Part shown: piece by piece, positions 18,504 to 26,450 of the stretch
Numbering within the stretch: position 1 is the first letter of the stretch
Layout of the letters: every line of letters starts with the position of its first letter
Source of the DNA: an uncultured bacterium
Lineage (GTDB): Bacteria; Armatimonadota; UBA5829
Length of the DNA stretch: 64,000 nt
Direction: 5' to 3'
NCBI GenBank assembly: GCA_938074205.1
Contig: CALJES010000001.1
Location: 100,268-164,267, forward strand
Made by a program: the position numbers and the translations under genes
Notes under the pieces: model-generated
Seen by the model: the letters and a program-made list of their open reading frames with translations, nothing else
The model's database searches: none
Told to the model about the DNA's origin: nothing

Positions 18504-19589
18504 ATGAATGGCATAAGACTACTAACAATAATCCTCAGTGCGTCGATACTAGCGAGTTCTCCCGTCGGTGGTGATGGAGATCGTACGCTACAACACTGTC
18601 TGCCAAACTATCGCAAATGGTCTGCCGCCGAAATTAGGTCACTGGAACGATCTTATTGGCTGCATGCGTCCCTTGGCGCAAGTCTGGTAAAAGGATATTG
18701 GGCAAAAGAGGCACGAGTGAGCCCTGTCCCCTGTAAGTACGAGATCAATAATGCCGCGCAAATATTGAAAACTTACTACGCAGCCTCTCGACTCTATCTG
18801 ATATACCATAACGAGATCCCTGCGGCAGAGTTCGTTAACATACTTCGATACTGGAAAGAAGCTTGCGATGGCTGCATTGAAACCGTGCCAACGTTCGTGC
18901 TCGTAGGTTATAACAGGGAACAAGACCAGGTTTTTACCAACCATGAAATCAAGCAGTTGTGCAGAGCTCTGAAAGATCTTGGCTTTAAGGAGATAGCTGT
19001 TTACGATGTTCTGCCAAACAGGGATCAAGGGGGTAATTTGTCGTTACTAGCACACGAGTTTCCATTAGGTCTCATCCGCGTTGGCATTCAACCTGAAGAA
19101 GAGGTGACGCCGCCGTTCAGAAAAGCGGTTCAGGATACGTGGTCCGCAATATGCCACGGGAAAACGAATAGTGACTGGCGACGTCCTGGTTTTGGAGCGG
19201 AGACACTCCGCAAATGGATAGTGGCTCGCAACAATCAAGCTGCGGGCGTTGCGTGGGATTTGATAGCAGTCGCTTGGGATTACGAGGCCACACAGCATGG
19301 TGAGTACCCCGGATATGATGACGCCCGCAAGAACATGCCCCTTCCCGCCGGCCGCAACCGACTAGCGGCGCGATTAATTCTTAGCTGTGCGGAGAAACCC
19401 GCACTTGCAGGTTTCAGTTCAGACCTGCTAATAGTCGAGGCGAACTCACGTGGAGGAAAACGAGATTCTGACAAACAGACACTGTACGAGAGCCTCAAGA
19501 GAGGAGAAGTGTATACAGGTTATTTTGCCAGGCCCCTCGATGAAATCGCATCAATTTACAGAGACCTGGCAAAAGGAAGGTTGCCCTAA
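18504..19589 (+). CDS. Secreted protein of unknown function
   Basis: 361 residues starting with a short signal peptide (hydrophobic 4-18, cleavage near ASSPVG). The mature part is mixed alpha/beta with several aromatics (ILKTYYAASRLYLIYHNEIP, about 93-112, and WKEACDGC). It contains the V-L-V-G-Y-N-R-E-Q-D stretch and a C-terminal segment (Y-E-S-L-K-R-G-E-V-Y-T-G-Y-F-A-R) that look structured, not low complexity. I do not recognise a family and see no obvious catalytic signature. It starts 110 bp from, and divergent to, the DppA-like gene. Confidence is in its being a real exported protein, not in a role. Confidence 0.7.
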   Translation: MNGIRLLTIILSASILASSPVGGDGDRTLQHCLPNYRKWSAAEIRSLERSYWLHASLGASLVKGYWAKEARVSPVPCKYEINNAAQILKTYYAASRLYLIYHNEIPAAEFVNILRYWKEACDGCIETVPTFVLVGYNREQDQVFTNHEIKQLCRALKDLGFKEIAVYDVLPNRDQGGNLSLLAHEFPLGLIRVGIQPEEEVTPPFRKAVQDTWSAICHGKTNSDWRRPGFGAETLRKWIVARNNQAAGVAWDLIAVAWDYEATQHGEYPGYDDARKNMPLPAGRNRLAARLILSCAEKPALAGFSSDLLIVEANSRGGKRDSDKQTLYESLKRGEVYTGYFARPLDEIASIYRDLAKGRLP

Positions 19590-19618
19590 GGTGGTAGTAC
19601 CAAATCCATCGACGCGGA

Positions 19619-20572
19619 TTATTCAGCTTTGATAACGATAGGCATTTTTCTGGCGATATCAGTGGACTGAATAGGCGAAGACTGACGCATTACCCTTGCT
19701 TCTGCACGCTTGCCCGCTAGACGAACTATCTCAATTTCGGCCACAAGCTCTTCGCCGCGGTAAACACCGTACCTGTCACCTACCTTTGCTGAGCTGACAT
19801 CAGGCAACTCTATCAAGATCGTAGACTCTGTCGACGCAGCAACTATGGTAGTCGAAGACGGTTGAAGAGGACTCAGAGGCTGAGCAAGCAAATTGGTTGA
19901 TGCGCGCGGCACTTCTTGACCAGGGATACTCGAATAAACAGCTTTGAGTTTTTCCACCAGTCTTCGAACGGCGATATCTGCGGCCTTACCAACTAGACTC
20001 TCACGGACGCCCCTCAGGTTGTAACCTCCTGCACCAACTCTCCAGTCGCCTGCTATGGTTACTACCGCCGCGGTCTTAAGCCCACTAGAGCTGCCGCCTA
20101 CGGTTATCGAGGACTTTAGCAAACCTGTGGCAGGATCGATAATCTGTCCGTTAATGTCTACTGAAGCACGAGCGTAGTCACCCAGCGTCAAGGACTTGTA
20201 GCCGACGATGCCCTGAATATCCTTCACCTGAACCCGCGCACTCAGCTCCAGGAATGCTGTTGCCCCAAGAAGTTCATTGTCAGGAACTCGGGTGTCGGGT
20301 CTAACACCAGGAAGAGAACGTTCTTCCTGAATGTGTCGCATACGCTCACCGCGGACCACGAGTGTCCATCCTTGCTTCAAGAGCTCCTCCTCGATCATTG
20401 CAGGAAGCCAGTCACGAACCTGATCGCTGTAGTCGCCCGAAACTTTGAGATTCATTACCGCTACCCGTTTCGATGGCACCTCAGCAACAGCTTGCTGGGC
20501 AATTGAACCAGACTGAGAAAGCAACCCAAACCAGACAGCGCACAAACCTGCAGCAAACAGTCTTGTTTGCAC
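19619..20572 (-). CDS. CsgG-like exported protein
   Basis: About 317 residues with a signal peptide. The mature N-terminal domain carries the K-R-V-A-V-M-N-L strand, a Y-S-D-Q-V-R-D-W-L-P-A-M-I-E-E-E-L helix and G-A-T-A-F-L-E-L-S-A-R-V, the layout of CsgG/TolB_N-like proteins that assemble in the outer membrane or periplasm. A second beta domain (about 230-317) follows a Ser/Pro-rich linker. No lipobox cysteine is evident, unlike curli CsgG. I place the start at GTG 20572 because AGGGG lies 8 nt upstream; GTG 20581 is also in frame. It is last in the pilus operon and may be an envelope accessory of it. Confidence 0.75.
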   Translation of the reverse strand: MQTRLFAAGLCAVWFGLLSQSGSIAQQAVAEVPSKRVAVMNLKVSGDYSDQVRDWLPAMIEEELLKQGWTLVVRGERMRHIQEERSLPGVRPDTRVPDNELLGATAFLELSARVQVKDIQGIVGYKSLTLGDYARASVDINGQIIDPATGLLKSSITVGGSSSGLKTAAVVTIAGDWRVGAGGYNLRGVRESLVGKAADIAVRRLVEKLKAVYSSIPGQEVPRASTNLLAQPLSPLQPSSTTIVAASTESTILIELPDVSSAKVGDRYGVYRGEELVAEIEIVRLAGKRAEARVMRQSSPIQSTDIARKMPIVIKAE

Positions 20573-20672
20573 GATTATCACCCCTGTCAGTCATTGTTGC
20601 GGACATGGTAATCTGACGCAGAAAACCCGCAGATGTTTCCACAAGGCTGGTGACGAAGGATAATGGTGGGAG

Positions 20673-22367
20673 TCAAGCAGCTCTGTCCCTTGAAGCGCGG
20701 AAACTGACGCCTGTGAGGCGATCATGTTCCTCGTAGACTGGTATCAAATCGCCGCGGTCCATAAGGCGCTTTAGAGCTTCCACTACAGTTGGATCCATTG
20801 TCCTACCTGCACTTCTGTTTAACTCGCTCACAAGCTCCTCCTCGGACATCACATCTCGATATGGCCGACGCGAGCGCATTGCATCGAAGGAATCCGCGAC
20901 AACAAGTATCCGCTGGATCAGAGGCTGTTCTTCAGGAGGAAGTCCTGCAGGATAGCCTTTGCCGTCGATACGCTCGTGATGGTGTTTGATAAGAAACAGA
21001 ACTTCAGGTGGTAGGCCTAGCGGCCTACAAATTTCCTCGCTGACTATTGGGTGCCGCCGCATGGTCTCCCACTCTTCTGCGGTCAGTTTACCAGCTTTTC
21101 GAAGAATAGCATCAGGCACTCCGATTTTGCCTATGTCGTGTAGCTCAGCAGCACTGCGCAGAATTTCTATGCTTTCACTAGGAACTCCTAACTCTTCAGC
21201 AATCATACAGGCCACCTTCATCACCCGGTCGGAATGTCCACGGGTATACTCGTCTCGGGCTTCCAAACTGGCTGCAAGGCTCTGAAGAGTACGCAGGAAT
21301 GATCTTTGGAGACGCGTGTAAAGTCTGAGATTGACAATGGCGGCGCAAGCAATGGCAGCAAATATTTTCAATATGTCCAGCGCATCGGGAGTAAAATCCT
21401 CGGCTGGCGCCCTCCATACCACCAACACACCCAGCACGGAAAACTTATTATCAGTGCTCGAAGATTGCCACTGAAGCGGAACTGCGATTGCGTGATGATT
21501 GTCTAGCTCGAATTCGGCTGCATCCAAGGACTTCTGAACTTCATTATTATTAGATTTGGATGCCCGAACGACGAACTCCCTACCAGTACGCATAACCCAG
21601 TTTGCGTACGAACGTACAAGCGACTCAGGCAACCCCTCAACACCAGAGCCATTGTCCAGAAAAGAGTGAAAAGCCTCACGTTCCAATTCTCCGGTTTCTT
21701 CGTCGACTAGTAACAGTTCGCCCCCCTGTGCTCCCGACTGGGTTACGGCAGACTGTAGAACATGCACGGCAAGTTCGTGGACATCTCGAAATTGAGTCAG
21801 CTTAGTGCCGCAGTCCAGTATGGCTTGAAGATAAGAGCCTCGATCAGAAGCAAGCTCATCTTGGGAGCGCACTTTGGCCACATACGCAGCTACCAATACT
21901 CCCAGCACGAGTCCCACGCTCCGAATAGCCAACGTGTAACCAACTTCACTCCACGATGAGCCCAACGCACTTCCTGAGTATAAAGTCGCCAATGCATTAG
22001 CACACAGGACTACCGCAGAATCGTACACCAGCTTTCTCAGGCTTGCACTGGCATACCCCGACGAAACCAAAACGAACCAATAAAGAAGCCAAATAATCGA
22101 TGCTGACTTCGGACAAGTCACCAACACAAGAGTTATCGCAGCCGTATCGACGACGCGGCATATGTCTGATAGACGACGCCCGCACTTAGCAAATATGGTG
22201 TAATTATGCAGGCAATATGTTGCAAAAGCGTTGTAAAGTACGAGCGCACAACCAAAGTAAACAGCCAGGCGGTTGGGAATTTCGTCGGCAACTACTACTG
22301 CGCCTAAGATTAGTACTGTCCAACGCAACCAGGTTACTAGTTTCTCGGCACGCCGTCTTTTTTCCAT
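20673..22367 (-). CDS. Membrane-anchored GAF/HD-GYP phosphodiesterase
   Basis: 564 residues. About five hydrophobic helices (12-165) are followed by a GAF-like domain (about 180-350) and an HD-GYP domain (about 365-545). The catalytic set is complete: H378, H410-D411 (the HD pair), H439, H463-H464, the I-D-G-K-G-Y-P motif at 467-473 and D492. HD-GYP enzymes hydrolyse cyclic di-GMP or related dinucleotides. Its place between the minor-pilin genes and the CsgG-like gene implies local control of surface appendages by cyclic dinucleotides. No GGDEF cyclase lies in the window. Confidence 0.92.
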   Translation of the reverse strand: MEKRRRAEKLVTWLRWTVLILGAVVVADEIPNRLAVYFGCALVLYNAFATYCLHNYTIFAKCGRRLSDICRVVDTAAITLVLVTCPKSASIIWLLYWFVLVSSGYASASLRKLVYDSAVVLCANALATLYSGSALGSSWSEVGYTLAIRSVGLVLGVLVAAYVAKVRSQDELASDRGSYLQAILDCGTKLTQFRDVHELAVHVLQSAVTQSGAQGGELLLVDEETGELEREAFHSFLDNGSGVEGLPESLVRSYANWVMRTGREFVVRASKSNNNEVQKSLDAAEFELDNHHAIAVPLQWQSSSTDNKFSVLGVLVVWRAPAEDFTPDALDILKIFAAIACAAIVNLRLYTRLQRSFLRTLQSLAASLEARDEYTRGHSDRVMKVACMIAEELGVPSESIEILRSAAELHDIGKIGVPDAILRKAGKLTAEEWETMRRHPIVSEEICRPLGLPPEVLFLIKHHHERIDGKGYPAGLPPEEQPLIQRILVVADSFDAMRSRRPYRDVMSEEELVSELNRSAGRTMDPTVVEALKRLMDRGDLIPVYEEHDRLTGVSFRASRDRAA

Positions 22368-22438
22368 CGCAGTACTGCCTCGAAGCTTGATGCAAACAGC
22401 CCCACTAAGGTATTATTCCGCGAACAGCAATCGTTTGG

Positions 22439-23566
22439 CTATTGAAGGCCAGGCATTTTAAGCTGCCGCAACCGCGAGATATTTGTTGACGGATCAGGAT
22501 TAAAGGTTGTCGACTTGTCAGTCGATACATTGTCTGCGCTTACGGAGCCCTTTATTGTCGTTACACCCTTGACGCCGATAACACCCGTCCCTTCAGAGTT
22601 GTGACAATAAAGAACAGCTTCCACATTTGCAGCTGCAGCCTCGATCGTGATCTTCTTCGTTGCAATAATGGCAAGCCGAGAAGACGAGTTTGCTGGGGTC
22701 AAGTTGCCATTGATGCTGACGTCGTCTGTTGCGACCACAGTGTAAATGCCGTTGTAAGTCCCCTTTATCCAAACCTTTCCAAACACCAAGACGACCCCCT
22801 TGTTGCCGGGATACCAGATGGGGTTAAAGACGACGTAGTACCAGTACACATAGTTGGCAGCAGTGTAATAGTAATAATCGAGATCGATATCCGGAAACCG
22901 GATAGGTGGAGCGTTGGGATACCGCGGTGTTACAGTACCTGAGCACGTGATACTTGTAGTCGCCCAGACACCGGTAGTAACGTTGTTCGACGGATTAGTC
23001 AATCTTACTTCGCCGTTTGCGCGGATGCCGCGTCCATTTCCTACGCTGACATTTGCTTCGCCGTCGACAACACTGCTATTCTCGCAACGAGCATACTCAT
23101 AAGGTAGCAAACCCAATATTACTCGGCGAATCGTGTGCCTATCTCGTCCCACGATACCAGTGGAGGTGACAAGAACAGTCGACCTATCACGGTTGCCATC
23201 GTCAACGGCATTAACCTGAAACGAACCCGTTGTAAGGATAACGGTTTCAGAAAGCGGCAGATGGGCGCCTCCATAATGGAGCCTCCAGAAAACGTAGTCC
23301 ACACCAGCTTCAGCAAGATTGTATGCACTCTGAAACCTGCGCTGCGAGTCCTCTTGAAAAAACCTGCCGCCTGCGAATCTAAGAGTTGCCAGCCCCAAGA
23401 TCATTCCCACCATCAACGTAGCCAGCGCAAGAACATATGCCGCACCACCTTGAGCTTGCACTCGGCACTGGGTGGCAAGTAATGCCTTTTCGATCTTTGT
23501 CGCCGGCTCTCTGGACTTATCGACAATTGCACACAAGTCAGCACTCAGTTTGCATTCCGCAGGCAT
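22439..23566 (-). CDS. PilX-like pilus accessory protein with beta-rich tip domain
   Basis: 375 residues from the ATG at 23566; the frame is open further upstream but would run antiparallel through most of the preceding pilin gene in another frame. A hydrophobic N-terminal helix (AQGGAAYVLALATLMVGMIL, about 39-58) with A-E-A-G nearby is typical of PilX/GspK-type components that enter the pilus without a classic G-F leader. The C-terminal region repeats short Gly/Ile strands and contains an aromatic-rich stretch (many Tyr/Trp, about 228-253). The F-P-x-I-D opening of that domain recurs in the protein at 61.3-63.1 kb, so the two are likely paralogous tips. Overlaps the upstream gene by 22 bp. 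Confidence 0.78.
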   Translation of the reverse strand: MPAECKLSADLCAIVDKSREPATKIEKALLATQCRVQAQGGAAYVLALATLMVGMILGLATLRFAGGRFFQEDSQRRFQSAYNLAEAGVDYVFWRLHYGGAHLPLSETVILTTGSFQVNAVDDGNRDRSTVLVTSTGIVGRDRHTIRRVILGLLPYEYARCENSSVVDGEANVSVGNGRGIRANGEVRLTNPSNNVTTGVWATTSITCSGTVTPRYPNAPPIRFPDIDLDYYYYTAANYVYWYYVVFNPIWYPGNKGVVLVFGKVWIKGTYNGIYTVVATDDVSINGNLTPANSSSRLAIIATKKITIEAAAANVEAVLYCHNSEGTGVIGVKGVTTIKGSVSADNVSTDKSTTFNPDPSTNISRLRQLKMPGLQ

Positions 23567-24189
23567 ACGACTCGGGTATGAGAAACTTGCTTTTCGACAC
23601 CACCAATCGTATATGTCGCCAAAGCTGTCACGGTGACAATGAGTCTGGTACCACTGGAACTCATGGAGAACCTTAATGACTTTATCCCCTCGGTTCTCCC
23701 GCGAGCTGTGTTGTAATACATACTCCAAGAGTTGTCTGGAACAACGCTGGCTGGGAAACCGGTCCAAGTCATCGTGCCTGCCCACAAAATGTCGCCATAC
23801 CGATAATAGCTACCTGTTGAATCGGACAAGTAAAAAACTATCCAAGACCCGCTGCGAAATCTGAATCTACCTCCTGACCATACTGGAGCATATACATTTG
23901 CGTACGGTGAATCGAGGGGGAGATTGACCGCGATCGCATCATCTGACGTGAACCGCGTAAGAAGTTCCACACCTACTGCCTGGGAAATGTATTGGGACAA
24001 CCTCGAGCAAGCGTCTACAACCGCGGTATTAGCTTGAGCAAGTCCTTGCCTGCGTTCCCATTCTCGGGCAATTGTGAAATAGACCCCGCAGATCCCTGTT
24101 AGCACGATGGCCGTAACGGATGAAGCTACCAACAACTCCACCAGTGAAAAGCCGACACTGCGTTTACTTGCGGGCCACAAGTGTCTCAT
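23545..24189 (-). CDS. Minor pilin (PilW/GspJ-like prepilin)
   Basis: 214 residues. A type III prepilin leader of 13 residues ends in G, followed by F-S-L-V-E-L-L-V-A-S-S and a hydrophobic helix (about 14-40), as recognised by prepilin peptidase. The glutamate at mature position 5 is present. The globular part is beta-rich with length and order suited to PilW/GspJ. It is translationally coupled to both neighbours: it starts 26 bp inside the upstream gene and ends 22 bp inside the downstream one. Confidence 0.88.
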   Translation of the reverse strand: MRHLWPASKRSVGFSLVELLVASSVTAIVLTGICGVYFTIAREWERRQGLAQANTAVVDACSRLSQYISQAVGVELLTRFTSDDAIAVNLPLDSPYANVYAPVWSGGRFRFRSGSWIVFYLSDSTGSYYRYGDILWAGTMTWTGFPASVVPDNSWSMYYNTARGRTEGIKSLRFSMSSSGTRLIVTVTALATYTIGGVEKQVSHTRVVCLRNAN

Positions 24190-24577
24190 AGGTTATCGTC
24201 CGTATGCCATTGCCTTCGGGCCAGGTAACTCGGACGACTACCCTATACAAGTCAGTCACGTCCGTAGTCGGGTAACTCGATACCGTTGTCACTATAGAAT
24301 TGCCCCTAGGCAGGGCTGGATCGCTCGTTGTTCCTGCCTGGTCAGGTAAAGAATCGAACGCCATTGACCTGAGCTGCTCGATACGGTTCTGAGCAACAGC
24401 TCGGCCCACAGAAAGCCATAGAGAGCGCTGGTGGTATTCTCTGGCCGTCCCGCCAGTCACGATGACCGCCAACAATCCTATTGAAAGAAGTGCCGTTGCA
24501 GCCAGTACCTCGACAAGCGTAAACCCGCGACGGCAGGAACGAGCGTTTTTACTAGACAATATTGCCGACGGCGACAT
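24164..24577 (-). CDS. Minor pilin (PilV/GspI-like prepilin)
   Basis: 137 residues. The leader ends R-R-G, then F-T-L-V-E-V-L-A-A-T-A-L-L-S-I-G-L, a textbook cleavage and methylation segment with Glu5. The short globular domain ends with a V-T-W-P-x-x strand typical of PilV/GspI-like proteins. ATG 24577 is used; a GTG sits one codon earlier. It is separated from gspG by a 125 bp gap containing a strong hairpin, so the minor pilins are probably expressed below the major pseudopilin. Confidence 0.88.
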   Translation of the reverse strand: MSPSAILSSKNARSCRRGFTLVEVLAATALLSIGLLAVIVTGGTAREYHQRSLWLSVGRAVAQNRIEQLRSMAFDSLPDQAGTTSDPALPRGNSIVTTVSSYPTTDVTDLYRVVVRVTWPEGNGIRTITYETLVARK

Positions 24578-24626
24578 CACTACTCAACCGGACGATCGTT
24601 CTAGTCCTACGCTCCGAAATCCCGCA

Positions 24627-24662
24627 GGGGGCTGATCGACAACATGCAATCGACCAGCCCCC
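24627..24662 (-). terminator. Strong hairpin between gspG and the minor pilins
   Basis: Arms GGGGGCTGATCGA (24627-24639) and TCGACCAGCCCCC (24650-24662) pair over 13 bp with one mismatch (a wobble in one orientation) around a 10-nt loop. No long T-run follows on the minus strand (only TTTC), so it is more likely a partial terminator or 3' stabiliser of gspG mRNA than a complete stop. Confidence 0.6.
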
Positions 24663-24702
24663 GTTCTCCAACTGCTAACCCAAGCAGTCGCCTGTTAGTA
24701 GA

Positions 24703-25146
24703 TTACCACGAACTATAAGGTGTGCCGTCTATGCCGTTGCCGCTGGCACTACTGGTGACCTTGCCAACGTTTGGAGGAGTGGTTGAATAGTTGAACGCCG
24801 TTCCAGAAATCGGATCGTTTGGAACCTCCTGCAGATAAGGACCATGCCAATCTGCAGCGTTAATGCTGACCTCAGCACCCGAGGAATCATATCCCTTGGC
24901 AGGAGCAGAAGTGGCTGCCAAGTCTGCTAGCTGCTTCGGGTATGCGCCCGTATCCGTGTAGAACAACCCTATGGCGTTGCGCAACAACTTGAGATCGCTC
25001 CGAAGCGCTGACTCCTTGCTCCTCTTGCTTGAGTCCATAAACTTCGGCAGCACGATCGCTGCCAGGACGGCCAGGACAACTATCACTACGAGCAATTCAA
25101 CCAGAGTGAACCCGCGCCGCCTTGCCTTTGTCATCAGTTTGCTCAT
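24703..25146 (-). CDS. Major pseudopilin GspG-like
   Basis: 147 residues. M-S-K-L-M-T-K-A-R-R-R-G precedes the cleavage site, then F-T-L-V-E-L-L-V-V-I-V-V-L and the helix that forms the filament core. The globular part has the GspG signature: L-K-L-L-R-N-A-I-x-L-F-Y-T-D-T-G-x-Y-P and W-x-G-P-Y-L, ending in a loop where GspG binds calcium. The ATG at 25146 has GGGAGG 8 nt upstream, stronger than the neighbouring genes, consistent with high expression. In an open frame upstream there is an alternative start 12 codons earlier with no such site. Confidence 0.92.
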   Translation of the reverse strand: MSKLMTKARRRGFTLVELLVVIVVLAVLAAIVLPKFMDSSKRSKESALRSDLKLLRNAIGLFYTDTGAYPKQLADLAATSAPAKGYDSSGAEVSINAADWHGPYLQEVPNDPISGTAFNYSTTPPNVGKVTSSASGNGIDGTPYSSW

Positions 25147-25185
25147 TCTGCGAACCTCCCTTTTACTTCTTAGGACCGGCATTGA

Positions 25186-26382
25186 TCACTTGACTCCCCC
25201 TACTAGAGAGTAAATTGGAACTATAACAGATATAGCTATGAACCCAACAACAACCCCTAGAACAACTATCATCACAGGCTCTATAACAGACGTAAGCGCC
25301 TTGACCTTAGCATCGGTCTCGCGAGCATAGAGCGAACAAACATACTGCAGCATTGCTGGCAGCTCGCCCGTTTTTTCGCCGCTCGCAACCATCTGCAGGA
25401 TCATGGCTGGAAAAACCCCTGCTAACTTCAAGGCCTGGGACGTCGCAGTGCCCTCAGCCACGTCCTGCCTCGCTTTCAAAAGCGCCTGCTTTACAACTTC
25501 ATTATTGGCAGCTGCGGCCGATGTCTCTAGGGCTTTTACCATTGGCACGCCGCTTGCAAGCAGCGTAGACATCGTAGCCATCACCCGACTCAAAACTACC
25601 TTGCGTATTATCTCCCCGACCAGCGGCAAACGTAACATCAACGCGTCAACTCTAAACCTACCGCGTTCACTCCTTACATATTGCCTGCCGAAGTAGAAAG
25701 CCGCGGCAGCCGCACAGAGGAGCCAGTACCAGTCGGCTATAACTACGTGGCTTACCGTCATCAGCATCTTGGTAGTCCAAGGCAACTTTGCACCCATTTG
25801 GCTGAATAGTTTCATGAAACGCGGAAGAATGAAGGTGACCATCGCCAACACTGTGAGGATCGATATTACCAATACCACGATTGGATATGCCAAAGCCGAC
25901 TTGATTTTGCGCGAGATTTCAGCCGAGGTTTCAAGATGATTTGCTAGCCTATCCAACGTATCTGCTAAACTACCGCCAGCTTCCGCTACCCTGGACATTT
26001 CAATAGCCAAAGCAGGAAACACTCTTTTCTGTCGAGCAAAAGCGTCGCTGAGAGCCATTCCGTGACTTACATCAACCGCCATCTGCTCTAGAGATGCCTT
26101 GAGCGTTTGGGAACGCGTTTGTTCGGCTAGACCACTCAGACATTCAACCAGCGGCACACCCGCACGCACCAGTATGCTCATCTGTCGAACGGTTGAGGCC
26201 ACCTCGTCGGCCGACGGCTTTCTACCGACTGCTGGGTACCTTTGGGACGTCCCTACATTAATAGCCTGATCATAAGGGCGAGTAGCGTGCCGTAATCTAC
26301 CTTCCGAAGTGACTCGTGAGGCCAAGCCCATGGCTGATCTCGACTTTCTGTCCCTGACTAGGCTGATTATTTCTGGTGACAT
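25186..26382 (-). CDS. Type II secretion/type IV pilus inner-membrane platform (GspF/PilC)
   Basis: 398 residues. The duplicated T2SSF domain is evident: A-S-T-V-R-Q-M-S-I-L-V-R-A-G-V-P-L opens copy one (about 62-78) and S-R-V-M-A-T-M-S-T-L-L-A-S-G-V-P opens copy two (about 264-279). Three membrane helices lie near 168-190, 215-230 and 370-395, as in PilC/GspF. It anchors the GspE motor. The first ~55 residues are polar and variable. It ends 39 bp before gspG. Confidence 0.93.
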   Translation of the reverse strand: MSPEIISLVRDRKSRSAMGLASRVTSEGRLRHATRPYDQAINVGTSQRYPAVGRKPSADEVASTVRQMSILVRAGVPLVECLSGLAEQTRSQTLKASLEQMAVDVSHGMALSDAFARQKRVFPALAIEMSRVAEAGGSLADTLDRLANHLETSAEISRKIKSALAYPIVVLVISILTVLAMVTFILPRFMKLFSQMGAKLPWTTKMLMTVSHVVIADWYWLLCAAAAAFYFGRQYVRSERGRFRVDALMLRLPLVGEIIRKVVLSRVMATMSTLLASGVPMVKALETSAAAANNEVVKQALLKARQDVAEGTATSQALKLAGVFPAMILQMVASGEKTGELPAMLQYVCSLYARETDAKVKALTSVIEPVMIVVLGVVVGFIAISVIVPIYSLVGGVK

Positions 26383-26450
26383 GCGATCAAAAGGACCTCA
26401 ATGGTTCTGCAAGGAGTAATCAACAAACATGCAGTGTTCACCATCTAGGA

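Noticed and set aside
18434-18574. Plus-strand frame of 46 codons preceded by AGGAGG, between the DppA-like and secreted-protein genes
   Set aside because: The AGGAGG is 13 nt from the ATG, too far for a good site, and the frame runs into the start of the clearly better secreted-protein gene.
23567-23785. Upstream extension of the PilX-like gene
   Set aside because: The extension lies in an alternative frame of the preceding PilW-like gene and has no pilin features.
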